This document shows positions 51,307 through 59,020 of a stretch of DNA of 64,000 nucleotides, piece by piece (position 1 is the first letter of the stretch; the number at the start of each line of letters is the position of its first letter). Position numbers and translations under genes: made by a program. The notes under the pieces were generated by a model. The model ran no database searches, had not been told where the DNA came from, and saw only the letters and a program-made list of their open reading frames with translations. This stretch comes from an uncultured Clostridia bacterium (GTDB lineage Bacteria; Bacillota; Clostridia; UMGS1810): positions 10,906 to 74,905 of the forward strand of contig CAKSFP010000014.1 in assembly GCA_934454585.1 (NCBI GenBank), in the 5' to 3' direction.

Positions 51307-51376
51307 GTTATCATCACTCCGTATATTGTATTTCCTAAACGATTATATCAGAAAATTTGTAATTTTTCAATATTAA

Positions 51377-52411
51377 TCAAAAGTTGTAGTCGACCTCAAC
51401 GGGTCTGTGCGTCTTTGCGCTCTCTACCGCGGCAAGACATATGGAAACCGTCGCTGCGCCCTCCGCCGCCGAGAGAACGGGCTTTCTCTGCTCGGCAATG
51501 CAATTGCAGAATTCGTTGACTTCTTCGAATATATTATGATTGCTTATCGAAACGGGAATTTTGATTTCCACTTCACGGGCGGCACTGCCGGCAAATTTTT
51601 CTCCGTTTTCGATTTTGCTCTTGAACAGTGAGAGAGACGGAGATGTGTTGTCGACTATTATTGTGCCTTTTGTACCGTAGAGAACCGTCCTCATGGTGTA
51701 GTTCCTCTTGCAGCCGGTTGAGCAGAACACTTTGCCTATGACATCGTTCGGGAATTTCATAATGGCAACGGTGCAGTCGTTCGTGGGCCAGTCGGTGAGG
51801 ACTTTGTGATTTGCATATGCAAACACCTCGCTCGGGTTCCCGGCAATCCACCTGAGCAGATCGACGGCATGGCAAGCACCGCCTACCATTCCGTCGCGGA
51901 GAGGATCGTTTTTTCTCCATTCGCAGGTCATGCCGGAATAATCGTGCGCATATTCGCTTTCCACAAAGAACAGCTCGCCTATCGCACCTTCGTCAACCAG
52001 CTCTTTTGCCTTTGCAAACGACGGCGTAAATCGGCAAATCTGACCCACCATGAGGTAGTTGCCGCTTTCTGCGGACGCCTTTATCATCTTTTTGCACTCG
52101 TCGATTTTCAGCGCAAGCGGCTTTTCGCAAAGCACGTCTTTGCCGGCGTTCAGAGCTTTTATGGCGAACTCACAGTGCAATTGATCGGGAATTGCCAGTG
52201 AAACCGCGTTTATCTCGCTGTTTGCCAATATTTCATCGTAACTTGCGGTGTATGGAATATTATATTTTTCCGAGGCTTTTTTTGCGTAATCTTCATTGCA
52301 GTCGCAGATCATTACAAGCTGTGCATTCGGATTTTCGAGAAAACCGCGGATGTGATAGTCACCGAAACCGTTTACTCCTATTACCGCCGCTTTTAATGTT
52401 TTGTTGCTCAT
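51377..52411 (-). CDS. Gfo/Idh/MocA-family oxidoreductase
   Basis: 344 residues. The Rossmann motif is AAVIGVNGFGDYHIRGF, the lysine motif CEKPLALK and the substrate-site GGACHAVDLLRW. ATG 52411 follows AAAGGAGAACAAAA on the minus strand; the longer frame starts inside this ribosome site. It is paired with the ROK regulator. The substrate, probably a sugar or cyclitol derivative, is not evident. Confidence 0.88.
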   Translation of the reverse strand: MSNKTLKAAVIGVNGFGDYHIRGFLENPNAQLVMICDCNEDYAKKASEKYNIPYTASYDEILANSEINAVSLAIPDQLHCEFAIKALNAGKDVLCEKPLALKIDECKKMIKASAESGNYLMVGQICRFTPSFAKAKELVDEGAIGELFFVESEYAHDYSGMTCEWRKNDPLRDGMVGGACHAVDLLRWIAGNPSEVFAYANHKVLTDWPTNDCTVAIMKFPNDVIGKVFCSTGCKRNYTMRTVLYGTKGTIIVDNTSPSLSLFKSKIENGEKFAGSAAREVEIKIPVSISNHNIFEEVNEFCNCIAEQRKPVLSAAEGAATVSICLAAVESAKTHRPVEVDYNF

Positions 52412-52649
52412 TTTTGTTCTCCTTTCGATATACAACAGATTTTTCGATAATTAATTCAAACAATAAATTAATAAGAATACAGCCGTTCCATTGGCTGAAT
52501 TATAACACAGAACTCAAGCGTTGTCAATATAAATTCGCATAAAAGGTATAAAAAATCATCTTGAAATATATTTTTTCTCCAAAGGGATTGCGCACAATTA
52601 ATTTATGTGATATAATAATTGCGGCAATGAAAGGGGAGGGATAAATAAC

Positions 52650-53183
52650 ATGATGAATTTTTATTTGGCACAGGCAGTCGGCGTTCTCACAACTGTTTGT
52701 TCCGTAACATCAATGCAGTTTAAGAAAATGAGGAATATTTTAATCGGTGAAATAATTGCAAATCTGCTTGTTTCGCTGAACTATGTGCTGCTTGGCGGCA
52801 TATCGGGCGCGGGGGTTTGCCTGCTTGCCACCGTGCAGACAATATGGATATATCTTTTGGGCAAACGGGGAAAGAACTTTCCCTTGCCGGTAAATATATG
52901 CTTTATGGCGGGGTATGCGGTTGTGTCCGCACTGTCGTTTAACGGTTTGCCCAGCGTGCTGTCCTGTGTTGCGGCGCTTCTGTATGCAATGTCCGTAACG
53001 CGCGAAGAATCGAAATATTGCAGAGTATACATGCTCTTTAACAGCCTGATTTGGATTGTTTATGATGTTTACACGCATGCATACACCACAATTTTGACTC
53101 ATGGCTTGCTTGTCGCGTCGATACTTTTGGCTATGATTAGAATCGACAAGGCGTCGGGCAAACAGGAATATCCATCGAAATGA
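52650..53183 (+). CDS. YgjV-family inner membrane protein
   Basis: 177 residues with about five or six hydrophobic helices. It begins MMNFYLAQAVGVLTTVCSV and contains LNYVLLGGISGAGVCLLATV, the pattern of the Imp-YgjV family of small membrane proteins. Physiological role unknown. AAAGGGGAGGGATAAATAAC precedes ATG. It stands alone between divergent and unrelated genes. Confidence 0.8.
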   Translation: MMNFYLAQAVGVLTTVCSVTSMQFKKMRNILIGEIIANLLVSLNYVLLGGISGAGVCLLATVQTIWIYLLGKRGKNFPLPVNICFMAGYAVVSALSFNGLPSVLSCVAALLYAMSVTREESKYCRVYMLFNSLIWIVYDVYTHAYTTILTHGLLVASILLAMIRIDKASGKQEYPSK

Positions 53184-53189
53184 TGTCTT

Positions 53190-53234
53190 GCCGTGCCGTT
53201 CGTTATGAAAAATGTATCAGTTGTGACGGAATAA
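53190..53234 (+). pseudogene. Remnant of a cyclophilin gene 3' end
   Basis: Translates as AVPFVMKNVSVVTE and a stop. This matches the C-terminus of the intact cyclophilin lipoprotein (VVMKNVSVVTE then stop, ending 50059) in both protein and DNA. No upstream cyclophilin sequence remains, since the YgjV gene ends at 53183. It is the trace of a duplication or rearrangement. Confidence 0.7.
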
Positions 53235-53271
53235 AACCATAAAATTTGTGTTATTTTTTTAACAAAAAATA

Positions 53272-53300
53272 TTGCATAAACAGGCGTTTTATAGTAGAAT
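53272..53300 (+). promoter_or_regulatory. gapA promoter
   Basis: TTGCAT, a 17-base spacer and TAGAAT, 38 bases before the gapA ATG. Confidence 0.65.
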
Positions 53301-53337
53301 ATATAGTATAGTTATATACTAAAGGAGGAATTTTGAA

Positions 53338-54354
53338 ATGGCAGTTAAAGTTGCTATTAATGGTTTTGGTCGTATCGGCCGTCTGGCTTTCAGACAGATG
53401 TTCGGTGCAGAGGGTTATGAAGTTGTTGCAATTAACGACCTCACAAGCCCGAAGATGCTTGCTCATCTTCTCAAGTACGATTCTTCACAGGGTAAGTATG
53501 CTCTTGCAGACAAGGTTACTTCCGGCGAGGATTCCATCACAGTTGACGGAAAGGAAATCAAGATCTATGCTTTCCCGGATGCAAACAATTGCCCCTGGGG
53601 CGAGCTTGATGTAGATGTTGTTCTTGAGTGCTCAGGTTTCTACACCTCTAAGGCAAAAGCTCAGGCTCACATCAACGCCGGTGCAAAGAAAGTTGTTATC
53701 TCTGCTCCCGCTGGCAATGATCTCCCCACTGTTGTTTACAATGTAAACCACAATACTCTTAAGGCAGATGACACAATCATCTCTGCTGCATCCTGCACAA
53801 CAAACTGCCTGGCTCCTATGGCTGACGCACTCAATAAGTACGCTGCAATCCAGTCGGGTATCATGTGCACAATCCACGCTTACACAGGCGACCAGATGAC
53901 TCTGGACGGTCCTCAGAGAAAGGGCGATCTCAGAAGATCAAGAGCCGCTGCAGTTAATATTGTTCCGAACTCCACAGGTGCTGCAAAGGCTATCGGCCTT
54001 GTTATCCCCGAGCTCAACGGCAAGCTCATCGGTTCCGCACAGAGAGTTCCCACACCGACAGGCTCCACAACAATCCTCACGGCTGTTGTAAAGGGTAAAG
54101 ATGTTTCGGTTGACGGCATCAACGCTGCAATGAAGGCTGCATCAAACGAGTCTTTCGGCTACAACACAGATGAGATTGTATCTTCCGATATAGTCGGCAT
54201 GAGATACGGTTCACTCTTTGACGCTACTCAGACAATGGTAGCTCCCATCGGTGATGATCTCTATGAAGTACAGGTTGTTTCCTGGTACGATAATGAGAAC
54301 TCCTACACAAGCCAGATGGTTAGAACTATTAAGTATTTCGCAGAGCTTGCGTAA
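53338..54354 (+). CDS. gapA: Glyceraldehyde-3-phosphate dehydrogenase
   Basis: 338 residues, full length. It oxidises glyceraldehyde 3-phosphate in glycolysis. The NAD-binding INGFGRIGRLAF and the catalytic SAASCTTNCLAPMA (Cys near 155) are intact, with WYDNENSYTSQMVRTIKY at the C-terminus. The codon choice (many T-ending and AAG codons) differs from its GC-richer neighbours, as expected for a highly expressed gene. AAAGGAGGAATTTTGAA precedes ATG. It is monocistronic. Confidence 0.97.
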   Translation: MAVKVAINGFGRIGRLAFRQMFGAEGYEVVAINDLTSPKMLAHLLKYDSSQGKYALADKVTSGEDSITVDGKEIKIYAFPDANNCPWGELDVDVVLECSGFYTSKAKAQAHINAGAKKVVISAPAGNDLPTVVYNVNHNTLKADDTIISAASCTTNCLAPMADALNKYAAIQSGIMCTIHAYTGDQMTLDGPQRKGDLRRSRAAAVNIVPNSTGAAKAIGLVIPELNGKLIGSAQRVPTPTGSTTILTAVVKGKDVSVDGINAAMKAASNESFGYNTDEIVSSDIVGMRYGSLFDATQTMVAPIGDDLYEVQVVSWYDNENSYTSQMVRTIKYFAELA

Positions 54355-54395
54355 TTTCTTTGGCTAAATAAGCTGTTCATTAATATTTTTTCAAG

Positions 54396-54428
54396 AAGAC
54401 AAGGCTGTCGTTTCGGTAGTCTTGTCTT
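54396..54428 (+). terminator. gapA terminator
   Basis: AAGACAAG / CTTGTCTT stem, then TTTTT. Confidence 0.82.
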
Positions 54429-54464
54429 TTTTTGTGGTGAATTAAATATTTGCGTGGTGATTAG

Positions 54465-54493
54465 TTGACATGATATTTCAAAAAGCGTATAAT
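54465..54493 (+). promoter_or_regulatory. Promoter of the agr regulator/kinase genes
   Basis: TTGACA, a 17-base spacer and TATAAT, a perfect promoter 42 bases before the response-regulator start. Confidence 0.82.
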
Positions 54494-54534
54494 TATAATA
54501 TTAAATTTAAGACGGGTACTTGGGGGATGACAGA

Positions 54535-55257
54535 GTGAAGATTGCAATATGCGACGATGAGTCGCTGTTTGTTGATGTAATATCCGAACATATTTTGAAT
54601 ATAATGCGGCAGTATGATGACATTGATTGCCGGATTTACAATTGTCTGAGCGGTGATCAACTGATTAATCTGTGCCGCCGCGAAAACATAGAGATGGTCT
54701 GCCTGGATATCGCCATGCCGGGTCTTGACGGCTGCCAGACGGCGCAGAAACTCAGGGAGATAAATCGGGATGTGGTGCTGATATTTATATCAAACAACGA
54801 GACGATGGTTTTCTCTACATATGAATATGAGCCAATATGGTTTGTGCCGAAGTCGCGCATGATTATGCTCGAGTCTGCGGTAAAAAAGGGCGTGGCAAAG
54901 CTGCAAACGGTTAAATATCACAAAAGATTTGTGCATATAAGCATAGATAACAAAGCTGTGGAAGTTGACACCGACAAGGTGAGTTATTTCGTCACGGAGG
55001 ATCATTATGTCAAAATGATCTATGTCGACAATTCCGATTCGGCAAGCTATCGATGCAAGCTCGATGAGATCGAAAAACAGCTCGGAGGCGAGTGGTTCGT
55101 CAGAGCGCACAAGAGGTATTTGGTGAACTGCCGCAAGGTTCGGGCGATAGAAAACTCGTCTTTTGCGCTCAAAAACGGCGACATGATTCCGATAAGCAAA
55201 TCATATATCAACGAGGCAAAGAGTAAATTTCACGAATATCTGAGGAGAATACGCTGA
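54535..55257 (+). CDS. agrA: LytTR-family response regulator (AgrA-like)
   Basis: 240 residues, GTG start behind GGGGGATGACA. The receiver domain (about 1-120) has the phosphoacceptor Asp58 in MVCLDIAMPGLDG. The LytTR DNA-binding domain (about 135-238) includes VRAHKRYLVNCRKV and ISKSYINEAKSKF. LytTR proteins bind paired direct repeats upstream of target promoters. Such a pair occurs before agrB in this cluster. The stop abuts the kinase start. Confidence 0.9.
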   Translation: MKIAICDDESLFVDVISEHILNIMRQYDDIDCRIYNCLSGDQLINLCRRENIEMVCLDIAMPGLDGCQTAQKLREINRDVVLIFISNNETMVFSTYEYEPIWFVPKSRMIMLESAVKKGVAKLQTVKYHKRFVHISIDNKAVEVDTDKVSYFVTEDHYVKMIYVDNSDSASYRCKLDEIEKQLGGEWFVRAHKRYLVNCRKVRAIENSSFALKNGDMIPISKSYINEAKSKFHEYLRRIR

Positions 55258-56546
55258 TGAATGAGATTGTTGAACTTAGTGCAACTTTGATACAAATCTT
55301 TTTACTGACATGGTTTATTTCAAATTTTTTCGGATATAAGTATACCGGCGCACGGGCAAAGATTGGATTTTTGTGCTGCTATGCCGTGGTCATTGCCGAG
55401 ACGATGTTTATAAACAAAATTGTGGTGTACGACAGTTTCTATGCCGGTATAGTAGTCGCGACGCTCTTTTTGTATGCGCGGCTGTGTCTTGACGGCAAGG
55501 CGCTGTTTCAGATTTTTATCTCGCTGTTCTCCATGACGATTATATTCTGTGTAGGCAGCGTTACAATATTTTTTATTTCCGCTGTATCGGCGGTCGGGTC
55601 GGAACAGCTCATTTCCGATTTTTCAGGGTGGCGCATTGCCGTCATAGCTATAAGCAAGCTGGCGGAATTCGGCGCGTTTTGGGCAATTATACACATCAAA
55701 AACGATTACTCGCTGTCAAATAAAGAGTGGATACTGTTCATATCAATGCCGTTTTTTACCTGGATTTCCGTCACGCTGCTGACCAAGGCGACCATCGCAT
55801 CGCCCGGGATAACCCGTTATGCGCTGTTCACTGCGCTCATGGTCGCGTCGACAAACATAATTATATACTATTTCATGCTGCAGATAAATCAGGATACCAA
55901 GGCAAAGACGGAGCTTGCATTTCTGCGTATGCAATATGAAAATGTAAAGAACAATGCCGACAGCATGAGAACTCTCTATGAGAACACATATTCGCTCAAA
56001 CATGACTTGAAAGAGCACTTTTTGGCGATTGAGACGATGGCGAAGAAAAATATGACGGACGAGATAGTAGACTATGCGGAGCGCGTGATACAAAAACCGT
56101 TTGATTCGGTGCGAAACACTGTTTTTACCGATAACGATATTTTCAACGCTGTCATCAACACCAAACTGGAAATCTGCCGTCAAAAGGGCATCGTGCCCGT
56201 GATAAATGTGTCGAATGCGGCGATAGGGTACATACGCGCGGAGGATATCGCAGTCGTTTTCGGAAATCTTCTCGACAATGCCATAGAGGCGGCTGAGAAA
56301 ACCGAGAGCAAGTTTGTCGCACTAAATGTGATGCTGCAAGGGTCATATGTGGCAATAAATGTAGAAAACAGCTTTAATCCCAAGTTTTCGGACAGTGGAC
56401 TCAAGACTACAAAATCGAACGAAACCGAACACGGATTTGGCATAAAAAATGTCAAAAGAGTCGTCGCGGAGTATGATGGAATGATTGATTTTTGCAGCGA
56501 AAAAGACTTGTTTTCGTGTGATGTTTTGTTAAAAATATGCGGATAA
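55257..56546 (+). CDS. agrC: GHKL sensor histidine kinase (AgrC-like)
   Basis: 429 residues. The N-terminal half has six or seven hydrophobic helices that would receive the autoinducing peptide. A dimerisation helix with the likely phospho-His in YSLKHDLKEHFLAIE is followed by the GHKL ATPase: NLLDNAIEAAEK (N box) and HGFGIKNVKRV (G box). The start overlaps the regulator stop by one base. It is followed by agrB and agrD. Confidence 0.9.
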   Translation: MNEIVELSATLIQIFLLTWFISNFFGYKYTGARAKIGFLCCYAVVIAETMFINKIVVYDSFYAGIVVATLFLYARLCLDGKALFQIFISLFSMTIIFCVGSVTIFFISAVSAVGSEQLISDFSGWRIAVIAISKLAEFGAFWAIIHIKNDYSLSNKEWILFISMPFFTWISVTLLTKATIASPGITRYALFTALMVASTNIIIYYFMLQINQDTKAKTELAFLRMQYENVKNNADSMRTLYENTYSLKHDLKEHFLAIETMAKKNMTDEIVDYAERVIQKPFDSVRNTVFTDNDIFNAVINTKLEICRQKGIVPVINVSNAAIGYIRAEDIAVVFGNLLDNAIEAAEKTESKFVALNVMLQGSYVAINVENSFNPKFSDSGLKTTKSNETEHGFGIKNVKRVVAEYDGMIDFCSEKDLFSCDVLLKICG

Positions 56547-56547
56547 G

Positions 56548-56582
56548 GTCCAAATTCGACAAAAAACCGTCCAAACTCGACA
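56548..56582 (+). promoter_or_regulatory. Candidate LytTR/AgrA-binding direct repeats
   Basis: GTCCAAATTCGACA (56548-56561) and GTCCAAACTCGACA (56569-56582) are 14-mers with one mismatch and an exact 21-base period, two helical turns. They lie just upstream of a TATACT -10 candidate (56612-56617) that has no good -35. This is the layout of activator-dependent agr promoters. Confidence 0.7.
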
Positions 56583-56648
56583 TTACTATAGCATTTTTAA
56601 TACTAATCAGTTATACTTAAGATAGAAATCATTCGGAGGAAAACTCTA

Positions 56649-57239
56649 ATGAAAAGATTGTCTTCATGTATAGCTGATTTTTATATAAAACGAAACATCA
56701 TAAAACCGAATGACAGAGAAGTGTATGAATATGGCTTGTCGCTGATTATTAACGATGCGGTGACATTTTTGCTAATATTCGCCATTTCTGCAATATTTGA
56801 CGAGGTTCGCTTTGCGGCTGAGTTTTTGTTGACTTTTTGTGTGTCGAGGGTGTTTTGCGGTGGCTATCATGCAAAGAAAGAGTGGATATGCCGTTGCCTT
56901 ATGATCGGCATATATCTCGGAGTGAGCACATTGTCCGCTGTCATTGCACCGTTCGGCGCTGTGCCGGCCGCGGTAATTGCGGCGGTGTCGCTCGTGGTGC
57001 TCTTTATACTGATTCCGGTCAGGCATCCCAACAAGACGCTTGACGAGGCCGAAGTGAAGAAAAACCGCAGAAAGGGAATAATAACGCTTGTCTTGTTTGA
57101 TTTTTTATCATTGTGCTTGAGTGTATCGGGCAACCGGGACGGCTTTATTATAGCTCTGTCACTGTTTGCCGTTGCGGCATTGGCGGTGACAGGCACATTG
57201 TTATACGGAGGGGGTGAATTTCATGAAAAAGATTGCTGA
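56649..57239 (+). CDS. agrB: AgrB-family peptide-processing membrane protease
   Basis: 196 residues with four to six membrane helices. The catalytic pair is His74 and Cys81 in FCGGYHAKKEWIC, the same spacing as His77/Cys84 in the staphylococcal enzyme. It cuts the AgrD precursor and forms the cyclic peptide. A CGGAGGAAAACTCTA site precedes ATG. Its 3' end overlaps the agrD start by 17 bases, so the two are translationally coupled. Confidence 0.93.
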   Translation: MKRLSSCIADFYIKRNIIKPNDREVYEYGLSLIINDAVTFLLIFAISAIFDEVRFAAEFLLTFCVSRVFCGGYHAKKEWICRCLMIGIYLGVSTLSAVIAPFGAVPAAVIAAVSLVVLFILIPVRHPNKTLDEAEVKKNRRKGIITLVLFDFLSLCLSVSGNRDGFIIALSLFAVAALAVTGTLLYGGGEFHEKDC

Positions 57240-57381
57240 CAAGATTTTGGCGTCAACTGCTGACGCTGCCCTTGAGGCGGCTTTGGCTGCTGCGGGTCTT
57301 GCATCTCTCGGCGGTACATATCAGCCGAAGGAACCCAAGGCTCTCAAAAAGCTTGCGAAAGAGAGAAAAGAGGTTAAATAA
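57223..57381 (+). CDS. agrD: AgrD-like autoinducer peptide precursor, 52 residues
   Basis: A short gene with a strong GGAGGGGGTGAATTTC ribosome site. It has an N-terminal amphipathic helix (MKKIADKILASTADAALEA), an unusually small-residue core LASLGGTYQ, and then the conserved PKEPKALKK acidic/basic tail. No Cys is present. Ser28 is the only plausible ring nucleophile, so the product would be a serine lactone, with Gly-Gly-Thr in place of the usual aromatic residues. The position after agrB and the PxEPxxL tail support the call. Confidence 0.85.
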   Translation: MKKIADKILASTADAALEAALAAAGLASLGGTYQPKEPKALKKLAKERKEVK

Positions 57382-57386
57382 TACAT

Positions 57387-57429
57387 GCAAACGGGATTTG
57401 AACCCAACATGGGTCTGTCTCCCGTTTGC
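57387..57429 (+). terminator. Terminator-like hairpin after agrD
   Basis: GCAAACGGGA / TCCCGTTTGC stem enclosing an inner ACCC..GGGT hairpin. There is no strong T-tract after it. Confidence 0.55.
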
Positions 57430-57562
57430 TCAACCTCAAAACTCGATTTTCCAATTTCCAATTTATTGTTGTGCCGGTCAGCATTCATTTTACCAATTCG
57501 CTGATCGGCACAATGATGTTTTTATGAATGCTTTATCAATAATTCAAAATCACAATAAGTCT

Positions 57563-57740
57563 GTAGGGGCGGTTCGGTTGTGACCGCCCGAACAAACAAT
57601 TGCTCATGAATTGGCACATTACCCGGGAACGACCTGTGTGTCGTTCCGCAAAGACCGCACAACCTCACCTGTGAGATAGTTTCTTCTCTTTTAACAAATC
57701 AGCTTCAAGGCGGTAGGGGTCGATGACCCCATCGCCCCGC
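57563..57740. repeat. Three REP-like palindromes (57563-57590, 57622-57649, 57713-57740)
   Basis: GTAGGGGCGGTTC..GACCGCCCG, CCGGGAACGACC..GTCGTTCCGC and GTAGGGGTCGATGACC..ATCGCCCC. A partial hairpin-array spacer (ATGAATTGGCACA) lies between the first two. The remaining DNA of gap 57430-57886 shows no gene. Confidence 0.8.
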
Positions 57741-57886
57741 GAATTACGCACAAATTGGCACACAATGCAAAAGATGTCAATACACCGCTCCGCAAAAACA
57801 GATCAAACCACGGCATTGCTTTTTGTACATTTTTTCAGTCCTGTTTTGGCAAAAGTGTCAAAATCATAAAATTTTATAAAATAATA

Positions 57887-57915
57887 TTGCAGAAACTTTT
57901 CTCCTGTTGTATAAT
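57887..57915 (+). promoter_or_regulatory. Promoter of the P-loop/yigZ/PBP operon
   Basis: TTGCAG, a 17-base spacer and TATAAT, 44 bases before ATG 57960. Confidence 0.7.
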
Positions 57916-57959
57916 GTGTATAGGAACAAAAAATTTAATATGTCCGGGAGGTAATTGCA

Positions 57960-58370
57960 ATGATTAATTTGATAGTTGGAAAAAAAGGAACCGGTAAGAC
58001 TAAGGCGATCATTGATTCGGCAAACGGCGCAAAGGTGGCAGAGCAGGGAGATGTCATTTTCATCTGCGACGGTGCAAGACACCTGTTCGATATTGACCAT
58101 TCAGTTCGGCTTGTCGATATCAATGAGTACGATCACGAGGATTTTCGCCTTTTCCTCAGTTTCATTAACGGAATCCTTGCACAAAACTATGATATCACCC
58201 ATATATATATTGACAGTCTGCTTAAGATAGTCACCGACGATGCGGATAATCTCGAAAAATTTGTCTCCGACCTTGCGGTGATAAGCGATGCCAAAAATGT
58301 CAAATTCACCGTGAGCATCAGCGCAGATAAAGCAGACCTCCCGGACGGTATACAGCAATATATAATGTAG
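57960..58370 (+). CDS. Small P-loop protein of unknown function
   Basis: 136 residues. It begins MINLIVGKKGTGKTKAIID, a Walker A motif, and has a hydrophobic strand ending in ITHIYIDSLLKIV that could be Walker B. The size equals a minimal RecA/AAA-like core without extra domains. Such proteins are widespread in Clostridia; no function is known to me. A CGGGAGGTAATTGCA site precedes ATG. It heads an apparent operon with yigZ and a PBP gene. Confidence 0.7.
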   Translation: MINLIVGKKGTGKTKAIIDSANGAKVAEQGDVIFICDGARHLFDIDHSVRLVDINEYDHEDFRLFLSFINGILAQNYDITHIYIDSLLKIVTDDADNLEKFVSDLAVISDAKNVKFTVSISADKADLPDGIQQYIM

Positions 58371-58396
58371 ATTAATGAAAACTGAAAGGAACTTCA

Positions 58397-59020
58397 ATGG
58401 CGGACGACAGCATATATATATCCGTTGACAAACAGTCTGAAAGTGAGATTGTCGAAAAAAAGTCGCGGTTCATATGTAACATGAAACACATAGAATCCGA
58501 GGATGAGGCGCTTGAATTTATAAGGAAAATAAGGAAAAAATACTATGATGCCCGCCACAATGTCTATGCATATATCGTAGGTGACGGCAGAATAAAAAAA
58601 TGCTCCGATGATGGTGAACCGTCAAAAACTGCCGGACTTCCCATTATGCAGATGCTTGAGAGCGAGCGCGTGACGGATGTGGTGTGCGTTGTGACGAGAT
58701 ATTTCGGCGGCACTCTCCTTGGCACCGGCGGACTTGTCCGTGCATATACCCTCAGTGCCAAGACAGGTCTTGCGGCAAGCGGACTGCATACCATGAAGCT
58801 GTGCGATGTGTATTTTATCACGGTGCCTTATTCTCAGCTTGCCACGCTTGAATATATCATAAAGAATCATTTGGCGGTTGTTGAGGACAAGGCGTTTTCG
58901 GCAGATGTGACCGTGCGGGTGCACATTGCGACGGAATCGGCGGCGGCTTTTATTGCCGAAATCGGCGAGAAATTCGGCTCTGCGGCTAAGACGGAGTTTT
59001 GTGAAAGGACATACAGATAA
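58397..59020 (+). CDS. yigZ: YigZ/IMPACT-family protein (UPF0029)
   Basis: 207 residues. The N-terminal IMPACT domain shows KKSRFICNMKHI, DARHNVYAYIVG, SDDGEPSKTAGLPIMQML and VVTRYFGGTLLGTGGLVRAY. A small C-terminal domain (DUF1949-like) follows. Members are thought to bind RNA, ribosomes or proteins; the role is unsettled. AAAGGAACTTCA precedes ATG. The stop overlaps the PBP start by one base. Confidence 0.92.
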   Translation: MADDSIYISVDKQSESEIVEKKSRFICNMKHIESEDEALEFIRKIRKKYYDARHNVYAYIVGDGRIKKCSDDGEPSKTAGLPIMQMLESERVTDVVCVVTRYFGGTLLGTGGLVRAYTLSAKTGLAASGLHTMKLCDVYFITVPYSQLATLEYIIKNHLAVVEDKAFSADVTVRVHIATESAAAFIAEIGEKFGSAAKTEFCERTYR

